Shown in pieces: positions 6,694 through 14,945 of a stretch of 64,000 nt of DNA. A program made the translations under genes and the position numbers. Each line of letters starts with the position of its first letter. Position 1 is the first letter of the stretch. Source of the DNA: Rickettsiales bacterium (lineage in GTDB: Bacteria; Pseudomonadota; Alphaproteobacteria; Rickettsiales; UBA1997); contig JAGNLL010000001.1 in the NCBI GenBank assembly GCA_017999675.1, forward strand, positions 1 to 64,000, read 5' to 3'. The notes below the pieces were generated by a model, which was given only the letters and a program-made list of their open reading frames with translations, did not search any database and had not been told where the DNA came from.

Positions 6694-9633
6694 TTATTTT
6701 GAAATGATTTTGCTCTCTGGCGCTAGCTTTGACGCGCCAGCTGAGCTTATTTGTTGTGGCGGAGTTTTTTGTAAATTTTCAACCACCACGCGCAATTCAG
6801 GATACTCAAAACGAGAAATTTCAAGCATCCACGACAAATTTTCGACAAAATGTTTTTGCTCATTTTCGTCCAAAGAATGCGACTTCGCGTAATTTAAAAT
6901 TATTTCTGACGGAGATTTTTTTTCACCAACTCGGTCAAGTTTTAGCTCTTTTAGCAGCAAATCTGCCGGCGAAATTTTGCCAAGCGCAGCTTCAATTTGG
7001 CCTTTGTTAATGTGGCCAATCGTTTCAAGAAAACACAGCCGCAAAATTAGTCCGTGGGCTTGCGGGTTAACTTGTAATTGTGCTGGAGGCTCTTGGCGCA
7101 AAGCTTGCCCGTCTGCTGTAAAAAATATTTTTGTCTCGCAATTTGTTGCCCAACTTAATTCACGGGGCGGCAACATTTTTTGGTCGTAAAAAGACCAGTC
7201 TAATTTTTTTTCAGAGTCTTTAACGTTGAGGGTGAACACTCCACCGCGGCGAAAAATATTTTCTGGCAAAATTTTTAAGCCAAATTTTGCGTCAACAAAT
7301 TGCACAATTTCTTTGTCAGACCAGCTGCCAATTCCATTTATTTTTACTTCAAGATCTAGGTCGCCGGGCTTTCTTTTTGCCTCTGGCGCTAGGTAAACTG
7401 CGCTTCCTTTGAGTGTTACTTGGCAACTATTTTGCAACAATTCTCGCAAAGCTGGCTGCAAAAATTGCGGCAAATCTTGCAAGCAATTTATTTGGCGAGG
7501 CCCGCACAAAAACTTTTTCATTTGCTCTTTTGCTGGCAAAAATTCTGGCGCCGCAACAGGCAACGAATTGTCAAAACTACCAGCCGATTCTTTACTGGTT
7601 AGGTCTTCTTGACTACTTACCTCTTCTTCAAACAAAATTTCTTCAAGCGCCAAACTTGCTGTGCGAGCTTTGGCAATTTCAGCTTCTGCATTTTCAATTG
7701 CCTCAACAGCCATTTTTCTAGCTTCTGCCCTCACCTCAGACACGGTTTGTTTTCTTTTTTCTGCGAGCTCTTCTTGTTGTTTTTTAGCTTTTTTTTCTGC
7801 GTCGCGAATTTTTTTGAGCTGATTTTTCGACAGGCCTTCTTCCTTTAAAACAGACACTTCTTGGCGAATTGCATTTTCCACCGCAGCCTCAAAAGCACTG
7901 ACCGCCCTTTTAAATTCTTCAAAATTGGCGTTTGGTTTTTTGTAGGCTTCGCGCAAAGTTTTAATTAGCTGCACTCGCTCTTGACGCTCTAACTGCGCAG
8001 CTTTGTTCAAGAAATTCTCGCTTTCTAAAATTAGCGCCACTGGCGAGGTGGGAATTTTTTTTGTGACGGCCAATTCTTGTTTTAACTCGCCAACAATTGT
8101 TTCTAACTCAAGGTCGGCGCGGCTTAAAACACTTGCCACCACTGCGCGTTTTTTTGAATCAATTGCGCAGCGCAAAACCGACAAATCAGCAGCCGCTTTG
8201 GCATTAATGTTGGCGTTTTTTTCGTTTAAAATTTTTAGCAATTCAATTGAGCCAAGCCTTGCTGCAATGTGCAGTGCTGTGTAGTCGTTGGTGGTTGCGG
8301 CGTTTACGTCAACTTCCTCTTCGGTTAAAAGAATTTGCGCCGTGTGGGTTGAAACATTTGGGTCTTTGCTTGCTTGTAAAGAAGCCAAGCAGCTTTGCCA
8401 CCTTTGTGGCGCTGGCGGCAAAACAATTGGCGGCTCTTCGACTGGCTCTTTTTTGGCTTTGATTTTTTTTGGCTCTGGAACTGTTTCAGCCCTTATTAAT
8501 GAGTCTCCGGCAATGGTTTTTAAGAACCAGTATTTTGCTGGAATTTCGCCAAAATCGTCGCGCAAAGATCTGTTGGCACCATTAGCAATTAGAAGATTCC
8601 ACGCGTTACGATTTTTTGTGTAAGAGGCAAAATGCAAAGGTGTGAAGCCTTGTCTTGTTTGCATGTTTGGGTCGGCGCCAAGCTCAACAACTTGCAAAAG
8701 CACCTCAAATGTTTGAGCAAAACTTTTTAAGTAAGTTTGGCGCTGCTCAAGAGAAAATATTGGAAAATCTGAAGAAAACACCATTAGCGCGTGCATTGTT
8801 AACAAAGATTTGCGGGCAATTAACGCGAGAGATTCGGCGTGTTGTCTTTCAACAAAAACGTCGGCAATTGTTTTTTTAGCGCGATTTAGCGTGTGCTCGA
8901 TTAAGCCCTCTAAAACCTCAAATTCTTTAGCGCTAAAAAGTGATTTTGTGTGTCTTAGACTTACTGTCACGTGCAGCAATTTTACAACTTCTTGTGCAAA
9001 AATTTGCGGCTCTCGACTTTTGTTGGCAGCAATTTCAAAAACTTTTTTTACTCCTTCATTGTTACCAATTGCCAGTAGTAGCGGGGTTTCGCCAATGTTG
9101 TTTAAAGCTAGTGGGTTTGCCCCTTCGAGCGTGAGTAGTGTGGCAATTGCAGAGTCGCGATTTGGCACTGCTAAATAATGCAGCGGCGTGTCGAGTACCC
9201 GATTTGGCAAATTAATCCTTGCTGCAGACTTACTTTCGTCAGCAATTACGGCGCGTAGAGCTGCAAAAACTGAAATGAGGCTGCCGTTAGCCACTGTAAT
9301 GTGCAAAACGCTTTGTCCGTCTGAATCAACGGCGTCTAGGTTTACATCTGGCCTTTTGAGTAAAAAATCTAACAGCTCGAGATTGTCAATGAAGGCAGCA
9401 AGCAACAAAGGCGTGAAGTCGCTTCTTGTTTTTAAATTAACGTCGGCGCCAAGCTCGATTAAGTTGCGCATTTTTTTAAAACCCTCTTGCACTGCAAGGT
9501 TGCTTTGCAGCCTTTCGCCTCTTCGGTAGCCACCGTTTAAATATTCTTCGAGAATGGCGTGAATCTGCCCCATTTCTTTTGCTAGCTGCTCGTTAGGAGT
9601 GACAGATGCAGCAAATTTTACCGTGCGAGACAT
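6694..9633 (-). CDS. Ankyrin-repeat protein with C-terminal nucleotidyltransferase-like domain (979 aa)
   Basis: Ankyrin units occur at about residues 56-200 (FTPLLLAAFIDN, DTPLHYLAV, GETPLLLAI), 317-375 (FTPLHFASYT) and 430-500 (YTALHIAARLG). A long Glu/Lys/Ala-rich coiled coil spans about 580-680. Residues about 715-960 contain a pattern typical of the DNA polymerase beta-like NTase fold: Gly743-Ser744, then Asp758-x-Asp760 in GDLDLEV, then a third acidic candidate Asp812 in LDWSFYD, followed by a helical tail. All three metal-binding acidic positions are therefore available. There is no signal peptide. It is the first gene of a probable operon with the 556-residue ankyrin protein, with the DUF1016/SNase nuclease beyond. 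The ankyrin call is firm; the NTase call rests on motif spacing only. Confidence 0.8.
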   Translation of the reverse strand: MSRTVKFAASVTPNEQLAKEMGQIHAILEEYLNGGYRRGERLQSNLAVQEGFKKMRNLIELGADVNLKTRSDFTPLLLAAFIDNLELLDFLLKRPDVNLDAVDSDGQSVLHITVANGSLISVFAALRAVIADESKSAARINLPNRVLDTPLHYLAVPNRDSAIATLLTLEGANPLALNNIGETPLLLAIGNNEGVKKVFEIAANKSREPQIFAQEVVKLLHVTVSLRHTKSLFSAKEFEVLEGLIEHTLNRAKKTIADVFVERQHAESLALIARKSLLTMHALMVFSSDFPIFSLEQRQTYLKSFAQTFEVLLQVVELGADPNMQTRQGFTPLHFASYTKNRNAWNLLIANGANRSLRDDFGEIPAKYWFLKTIAGDSLIRAETVPEPKKIKAKKEPVEEPPIVLPPAPQRWQSCLASLQASKDPNVSTHTAQILLTEEEVDVNAATTNDYTALHIAARLGSIELLKILNEKNANINAKAAADLSVLRCAIDSKKRAVVASVLSRADLELETIVGELKQELAVTKKIPTSPVALILESENFLNKAAQLERQERVQLIKTLREAYKKPNANFEEFKRAVSAFEAAVENAIRQEVSVLKEEGLSKNQLKKIRDAEKKAKKQQEELAEKRKQTVSEVRAEARKMAVEAIENAEAEIAKARTASLALEEILFEEEVSSQEDLTSKESAGSFDNSLPVAAPEFLPAKEQMKKFLCGPRQINCLQDLPQFLQPALRELLQNSCQVTLKGSAVYLAPEAKRKPGDLDLEVKINGIGSWSDKEIVQFVDAKFGLKILPENIFRRGGVFTLNVKDSEKKLDWSFYDQKMLPPRELSWATNCETKIFFTADGQALRQEPPAQLQVNPQAHGLILRLCFLETIGHINKGQIEAALGKISPADLLLKELKLDRVGEKKSPSEIILNYAKSHSLDENEQKHFVENLSWMLEISRFEYPELRVVVENLQKTPPQQISSAGASKLAPESKIISK

Positions 9634-9795
9634 TGAAAAATGGGGCTAATTAAAATTAAAAAACGAGCTGAACTAGAGATTTGTTTTTTTTCTGACAACC
9701 TTGATTTGAACAAATATTTGACTTTGCTTGAGTGGTTTTTAGATTGCCGCGCCTCACTAAAACCTCCCTTTTAAAAATTAAAAATTCCAAAACAA

Positions 9796-11073
9796 ATGCG
9801 CTATTTAGCCTTGACCGAGAAGGATCGGCAAGAGATGCTCGCTGCCATTGGCGTCTCAAATATTGACCAACTTTACGACACAGTTCCGTCGCAATTTTTA
9901 CTGAAAAAACCAATTGAAAATTTGCCTAATCACCAAGGCGAAATTGAGGTTGAAAAAACTTTGGTTGAGCTTGCTAAAAAAAATCGCGCTGCCTCTGAGG
10001 GTCCGTTTTTTTTGGGGGCTGGCTGCTACAAGCACCACATTCCGTCTGCCGTTGACCACATTATTCAACGCTCTGAATTTTTAACTTCTTACACACCCTA
10101 CCAGCCAGAAATTTCGCAAGGCACGCTGTCGGTAATCTTCCAATTTCAAAGCATTGTTGCGCTTTTGACCGGAATGGAAATTGCCAACGCTTCAATGTAC
10201 GACGGCGCCACTTCGCTTTCTGAAGCTTGTTTAATGGCTTTGAGAATTAAATCGGGCCGCAAAAACATTGCGACTTTGGGCAATATTCACCCTGACTATT
10301 TAGAAGTTTCAAAAACCTCGCTTGATTTGAACGACTCAAAATTTGTTTCAACAATCGACGAAACCTGCGCTGCTGTGGTTGTGCAATATCCCGACTTTCA
10401 CGGCGAAATTGGCAATTTAGACGAAGTGCGCGCCAAGTGCGACGCTGTAGGCGCTTTAATGATTGTGGCAACAAATGAAATTTTGGCCCTTGGTCTTTTA
10501 GAAGCGCCAAAACAAGCCGACATTGTAATTGGTGAAGCTTCTTCACTTGGAGTTGGCCTCAATTTTGGCGGCCCACTTTTAGGATTTTTTGCCTGCAGAA
10601 AAGAATTTGTACGTCAAATGCCCGGCAGAATCTGCGGCGCCACTGTGGACGCTGAAGGTAAACCCGGCTACGTGCTAACTTTAAGCGCGCGTGAACAACA
10701 CATTCGCCGCGAAAAAGCCACTTCTAACATTTGTTCAAACCAAGGTTTGTGCGCTACTGCTTTCACAATTCACGCTTCATTGCTTGGCGAAAACGGTTTC
10801 AAAAAATTAGCGCTAATCAACCACAAAAAAGCCTGCGATTTGGCTGACAGACTGGCTAAAGTGAAAGGCGTAAAAGTTTTAAACAGCAGCTTTTTTAACG
10901 AGTTCACAATTGAACTTTCAAAAGACGCTTCTGAAGTGAACAAAAAATTACTCGCTCAAAACATCATTGGCGGCTTTGCGCAAGGCAACAAAATGATTGT
11001 GGCAGTTAGCGAATTAACCAGCGCTTCGGACATTGAAGCTTTGGCTTCAGCTTTGGAGGAAATCTTAAAGTAA
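9796..11073 (+). CDS. gcvPA: Glycine dehydrogenase (decarboxylating) subunit 1
   Basis: Non-catalytic-lysine subunit of the split P-protein of the glycine cleavage system, which with GcvPB decarboxylates glycine and passes the methylamine to GcvH. At 425 residues it is of normal length. The N-terminus MRYLALTEKDRQEML, the FLGAGCYKHHIPSAV motif, TPYQPEISQGTLS and MYDGATSLSEA are diagnostic. The PLP lysine is expected in gcvPB, not here. Two small genes of unrelated type separate it from gcvPB. The 162-bp upstream gap holds no recognisable glycine riboswitch. gcvT and gcvH are not in the window. Confidence 0.95.
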   Translation: MRYLALTEKDRQEMLAAIGVSNIDQLYDTVPSQFLLKKPIENLPNHQGEIEVEKTLVELAKKNRAASEGPFFLGAGCYKHHIPSAVDHIIQRSEFLTSYTPYQPEISQGTLSVIFQFQSIVALLTGMEIANASMYDGATSLSEACLMALRIKSGRKNIATLGNIHPDYLEVSKTSLDLNDSKFVSTIDETCAAVVVQYPDFHGEIGNLDEVRAKCDAVGALMIVATNEILALGLLEAPKQADIVIGEASSLGVGLNFGGPLLGFFACRKEFVRQMPGRICGATVDAEGKPGYVLTLSAREQHIRREKATSNICSNQGLCATAFTIHASLLGENGFKKLALINHKKACDLADRLAKVKGVKVLNSSFFNEFTIELSKDASEVNKKLLAQNIIGGFAQGNKMIVAVSELTSASDIEALASALEEILK

Positions 11074-11113
11074 AAGAGTTACCGAATTTAATAACCCAAA
11101 ACACACCACAAAA

Positions 11114-11371
11114 ATGCCTGAGATAAGCCGCTTTCTTGGAATTGTAATTGCAATGTACCACAGAGATCACAACCCGCCTCACTTTCATGCTAAGTACGGA
11201 AAGTATGAAATTGAGGTTTTTATTGAATCTAGAACTCACAAAGGAGACTTCCCTAAAAGAGCTCTAGAGGCAGTATTTGAATGGTTAGATCTTCACAAAG
11301 AGGAACTATTAAAAGATTGGGAACTTGCTGTGCAAAAAAAATCTTTAAACAAAATTGAACCCTTGGAGTAA
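11114..11371 (+). CDS. DUF4160 family protein
   Basis: An 85-residue protein with the DUF4160 signature: MPEISRFLGIVIAMYHRDHN followed by PPHFHAKYGKYE, then an acidic/amphipathic C-terminal half. Members of this family commonly sit directly upstream of a DUF2442 gene, as here (2-bp gap), and the pair has toxin-antitoxin-like size and layout. No biochemical role is established to my knowledge. The cassette interrupts the gcvPA-gcvPB pair in the same orientation. The leader is A/C-rich without a clear ribosome-binding motif. Confidence 0.85.
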   Translation: MPEISRFLGIVIAMYHRDHNPPHFHAKYGKYEIEVFIESRTHKGDFPKRALEAVFEWLDLHKEELLKDWELAVQKKSLNKIEPLE

Positions 11372-11373
11372 GT

Positions 11374-11622
11374 ATGTTCAGACATGTAGTGGAGGCAAAA
11401 CACATTCAAGACTACCAAGTTTGGATTAAGTTTGACGACGGCAAATCTGGGCAAATTAATCTAAAAGATGAGATCTGGGGAGAGGTTTTTGAACCAATGA
11501 AGGACATTAGTTACTTCAAAAATTTTAAAATCGAAAACGACACTTTATCTTGGGAAAACGAAGCAGATCTTGCTCCGGATTTTCTTTACGAATTACTAAA
11601 CCAACAAAACAAAACGAGCTAA
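11374..11622 (+). CDS. DUF2442 family protein
   Basis: An 82-residue protein beginning MFRHVVEAKHIQDYQVWIKF, then DDGKSGQINL and WEN-EADLAPDFLYE, matching the compact DUF2442 fold. It is the presumed partner of the DUF4160 protein just upstream. It has a GGAG motif about six bases before the ATG, unlike most neighbouring genes, and ends four bases before gcvPB. Antitoxin-like or DNA-binding roles have been proposed for similar pairs, but nothing in the sequence proves this. The gene is intact. Confidence 0.85.
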   Translation: MFRHVVEAKHIQDYQVWIKFDDGKSGQINLKDEIWGEVFEPMKDISYFKNFKIENDTLSWENEADLAPDFLYELLNQQNKTS

Positions 11623-11626
11623 AAAA

Positions 11627-13105
11627 ATGACCTTCACTCCAAAAGAAATCGGCGGATTACGCCACGAAACTGAGCTTTTAATTAAACAAACTCGCGCTGG
11701 GGCTTGCGGCGTTGATTTGCCAGAAGTTGCAAATTTTTCTTTGCGTACTGGGCAAAAAAGCCGCGCTAGCATTGGTTTGGCTGAGGTTAACGAGCCGCAA
11801 GTGATTCGTCACTTTGTGCGTTTGTCTAACCAAAACTATTCAATCGACGCTGGGTTTTACCCGCTTGGCTCTTGCACAATGAAACACAATCCGCGCTTGA
11901 ATGAAAAAATGGCTCGCCTTCCGGGCCTTTCAGACATTCACCCGCTGCAAGATCAATCAACTGTTCAAGGTGCATTAGAATTAATGTTTAACTTGCAAAA
12001 CTGGCTTGCCACCCTCACCGGTTTGGGCGCGGTTTCTTTGGCTCCTGCCGCTGGCGCGCAAGGTGAATTCGCCGGAATGTTGGTGATTAAAAAAGCTCAC
12101 GAAAAAAAGGGCGAAGCGGCTACGCGTAAAATTGTTTTGATTCCAGATTCTGCACACGGCACCAACCCAGCAACTGCAGCAATGTGTGGTTTTCAAATTA
12201 AAGTAATTCCGTCAAATTCTGAAGGATTAATCGATTTAGATTTATTTAAAAAACTAGTCGAAGAACACGGCACCGCAATTGCCGGCACCATGATTACCAA
12301 CCCAAACACTTGCGGCAAATTCGAAAAAAATATTAAGGAAATCGCTGATTTAATTCACTCAGTTGGCGCTTACTTCTACTGCGACGGTGCTAACTACAAC
12401 GCCATTGTTGGCAAAGTTAAACCGGCAGATATTGGTGTTGACGTAATGCACTTTAACTTACACAAAACCTTCTCAACCCCACACGGTGGCGGCGGACCAG
12501 GTTCTGGACCAATCGCAGTTCGCGCTGAATTAGCGGAATTCTTGCCAACTCCTCACGTTGAAAAGCACGGCAGCGAGTACAAATTAGTGGCGCCAAAATC
12601 GACCTGCGGCAAAGTAAAAGGTTTTAACGGCCAATTTGGAATGCACATCCGCGCCTTGACTTACATGCTTTCGCACGGTGCTGACGGTTTGCAAAAAGTT
12701 GCCGAAGATGCAGTTTTAAGCGCCAACTACATTTTAGCAAAATTGAAAGACCACTTCCACGTGCCATTTCCTGGCACCTGCATGCACGAATGTTTACTAA
12801 CTGACAAACTTCAAAAAGCACAAGGCATTAGCACCCTCGACATGGCCAAGGCTTTGGTTGAATACGGTATTCACCCAATGACAATCTTCTTCCCACTTGT
12901 GGTGCAAGGCGCAATGTTGATTGAACCAACCGAAACCGAAACCCGCGAAACAATCGACGACTTCATCAACACCATGATTTTCGTGGCTAATGAAGTTAAA
13001 GAAGGACGCGGCGACAGGTTTCACAACTATCCAATCAACACTCCAAGAAGAAGATTGGACGAAATCAAAGCAGCGAAAACCCCAGTGACTACTTGGTTCG
13101 CTTAA
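11627..13105 (+). CDS. gcvPB: Glycine dehydrogenase (decarboxylating) subunit 2
   Basis: PLP-binding subunit of the glycine cleavage P-protein. In 492 residues it shows DSAHGTNPATAAM, CDGANYNAI and the cofactor-binding HFNLHKTFSTPHGGGGPG, in which Lys280 should form the Schiff base. Length is as in other split P-proteins. It should pair with gcvPA 0.55 kb upstream; the DUF4160/DUF2442 genes lie between in the same direction, so all four may be on one transcript. Together with GcvT, GcvH and lipoamide dehydrogenase (not in the window) it supplies one-carbon units from glycine. Confidence 0.96.
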   Translation: MTFTPKEIGGLRHETELLIKQTRAGACGVDLPEVANFSLRTGQKSRASIGLAEVNEPQVIRHFVRLSNQNYSIDAGFYPLGSCTMKHNPRLNEKMARLPGLSDIHPLQDQSTVQGALELMFNLQNWLATLTGLGAVSLAPAAGAQGEFAGMLVIKKAHEKKGEAATRKIVLIPDSAHGTNPATAAMCGFQIKVIPSNSEGLIDLDLFKKLVEEHGTAIAGTMITNPNTCGKFEKNIKEIADLIHSVGAYFYCDGANYNAIVGKVKPADIGVDVMHFNLHKTFSTPHGGGGPGSGPIAVRAELAEFLPTPHVEKHGSEYKLVAPKSTCGKVKGFNGQFGMHIRALTYMLSHGADGLQKVAEDAVLSANYILAKLKDHFHVPFPGTCMHECLLTDKLQKAQGISTLDMAKALVEYGIHPMTIFFPLVVQGAMLIEPTETETRETIDDFINTMIFVANEVKEGRGDRFHNYPINTPRRRLDEIKAAKTPVTTWFA

Positions 13106-13128
13106 AAATTAACAACCCCAATAAAATT

Positions 13129-13983
13129 ATGAAAAAGGCCTATTCTCTACTCGAGTTGTCGATTGTTGTAATAATTATTGGGGTTTTAATTTCGGGCGTG
13201 GCGGCAGGGTTTGGCATGATTCGCGCTTCTAAAATTTCTAATACTCGCCTTTTCACTTCAAAATCTCCTGTCATTGAAACTAGCGGGTTAGTTGCTTGGT
13301 ACGAAACCTCGCTAAAAGAATCTCTAGACGGCAACCAAGCAACTGACGGCGCCCAAATTACCAATTGGTACGACCTTAACCCCGGCTCAAACTCTGGCGT
13401 TGCGGGCGCCACTAAAAAAAATAAATTAGAAAGCGTAAGCCCCGGCGCCACCTTTATTTCTGACGGCATTAACGGCACTCCAAGTATTAGCTTTGCTTCA
13501 AATGCCAGATTTACACTCTCTGCTTTTTACCAAGGCACCTCGTCGCAAAACACGATTTTCTTGGTTTTGCGCCCTCTTAGCACACTTTCAGCAACAGCTC
13601 AAGTTGTGTTAGATTCAATTTCAACTGCCTACACCACCTCAATTGGCCTTGAAAATGCTGCAATTAATTTAAACACCGGAACTGGCGTAGATTCTGCTGC
13701 CACCACACTTTCTTCAGGCACCGACTACGTTATTTCGGCCTATTTTAACAACGCTTCTTCTCAAGCCTTTGTAAACAGCGCCTCAACAGCACTAGCTGCA
13801 GAAAACACCGGAACAAACCAATTAACCGGCCTAACAATTGGTACCAATAAAGGCGGCACTGCCGGCTTCACCGGCCTGATCTCAGAAGTAATAATTTTCA
13901 ACCGCGTCTTAAAATCTCAAGAACGCAAAGACATCATGAACTACCTGTCAAAAAAATATAAAATCAGTGTTGCTGGGTTGTAG
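13129..13983 (+). CDS. Prepilin-type N-terminal domain with LamG-like domain
   Basis: The mature start choice is the ATG at 13129; the open frame extends upstream into gcvPB. The N-terminus KKAYSLLELSIVVIIIGVL is a type IV prepilin cleavage/methylation motif, although the residue before the hydrophobic helix is preceded by Tyr-Ser rather than the usual Gly-Phe. The remaining 250 residues are Ser/Thr/Ala-rich and end in a concanavalin/LamG-like pattern (GLISEVIIFNRVLKSQERKDI followed by YLSKKY). Three paralogues occur in this window (45480-47177, 60272-61177, 61412-62395). A minor pilin or surface adhesin function is inferred; no pilus assembly genes are nearby. Confidence 0.85.
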   Translation: MKKAYSLLELSIVVIIIGVLISGVAAGFGMIRASKISNTRLFTSKSPVIETSGLVAWYETSLKESLDGNQATDGAQITNWYDLNPGSNSGVAGATKKNKLESVSPGATFISDGINGTPSISFASNARFTLSAFYQGTSSQNTIFLVLRPLSTLSATAQVVLDSISTAYTTSIGLENAAINLNTGTGVDSAATTLSSGTDYVISAYFNNASSQAFVNSASTALAAENTGTNQLTGLTIGTNKGGTAGFTGLISEVIIFNRVLKSQERKDIMNYLSKKYKISVAGL

Positions 13984-14050
13984 ATTGAAGACCCATTCCT
14001 AAATAATGACGCCCAAAATCTCTCAATTTCAATCAACCAAAGAAGAAAAC

Positions 14051-14941
14051 ATGAGCGACTTACCTGCTTCAGTTTCTACTAAAAAACTTGGCCTCGTCAA
14101 ATCACAGGACGCGGGCTTTTTGCACTACCTACGCGAGATTCAAAAATTTCCCCTGCTAACCAAAGAAGAAGAACAAGAATACGGCGAGCGCTACGCCAAA
14201 ACCGGCGACAAAGAAGCCGCTAAAATGCTAGTTCAAAGCCACTTGCGCTTGGTTGCCAAAATGGCCTCAAAATTCAGAAACTACGGCTTGCCAATGGTTG
14301 ACCTAGTGTCTGAAGGCAATATTGGCTTGATGCAGGCCGTTAAAAAATTTGACCCAAAAAAAGGTTTTCGCTTCGCCACCTACGCCATGTGGTGGATTCG
14401 CGCCTACATGCAAGATTACATTTTACGCTCGTGGTCTTTGGTAAAAATTGGCACCACGGCGGCGCAGAAAAAACTTTTTTTCAATTTGCACAAAATCAAA
14501 AAAAAGCTCGGCACCACAGATGGCAAGGCTTTATCGGCACAAAATGTTGAAAAAATTTCAAACGAATTGGGCGTCACCAAAAAAGAAGTAATCGACATGG
14601 ACTCGCGCCTGTCGCAGTCTGACACCTCACTCAACAATTTAGTTGGCGACGAAGACGACAGCAAAGAAGTGGTCGATTTAATGGCATCCTCCGACATCAG
14701 CCCTGAAGAAACCGCCATTGGCAATCAAGAATATTCACGCCAAGAAGCGGCTTTTAAAAAAGCTTTCGCGCATTTAAATGAGCGCGAGCAAGACATTCTC
14801 GCCAAACGTCAAATGTCAGAAAATCCACTAACTTTGGAAGAACTCAGCCAAATCTACAAAGTGTCGCGCGAGCGCATCAGACAAATCGAAGAAAGCGCGA
14901 TTAACAAAATTCGTAAAGAAGTTTTGAAAATTAAAAAATAA
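14051..14941 (+). CDS. rpoH: RNA polymerase heat-shock sigma factor (sigma-32)
   Basis: An alternative sigma factor directing chaperone and protease promoters. The 296-residue protein contains region 1.2/2.1 (LHYLREIQKFPLLTKEEE), region 2.2-2.4 (HLRLVAKMASKFRNYGLPM, DLVSEGNIGLMQAVKKFDP, RFATYAMWWIRAYMQDYIL), the RpoH-box-like AAQKKLFFNL, and a region 4 HTH (TLEELSQIYKVSRERIRQIE). The ATG at 14051 is preferred over an in-frame ATG 45 bases upstream because it is preceded by AAAGAAG and gives the usual N-terminus. It is followed four bases later by ribE. Confidence 0.95.
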   Translation: MSDLPASVSTKKLGLVKSQDAGFLHYLREIQKFPLLTKEEEQEYGERYAKTGDKEAAKMLVQSHLRLVAKMASKFRNYGLPMVDLVSEGNIGLMQAVKKFDPKKGFRFATYAMWWIRAYMQDYILRSWSLVKIGTTAAQKKLFFNLHKIKKKLGTTDGKALSAQNVEKISNELGVTKKEVIDMDSRLSQSDTSLNNLVGDEDDSKEVVDLMASSDISPEETAIGNQEYSRQEAAFKKAFAHLNEREQDILAKRQMSENPLTLEELSQIYKVSRERIRQIEESAINKIRKEVLKIKK

Positions 14942-14945
14942 TTTC

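Noticed and set aside
9634-9795. Glycine riboswitch upstream of gcvPA
   Set aside because: The 162-bp region is AT-rich with no paired G-rich aptamer features; only a possible weak promoter could be imagined.
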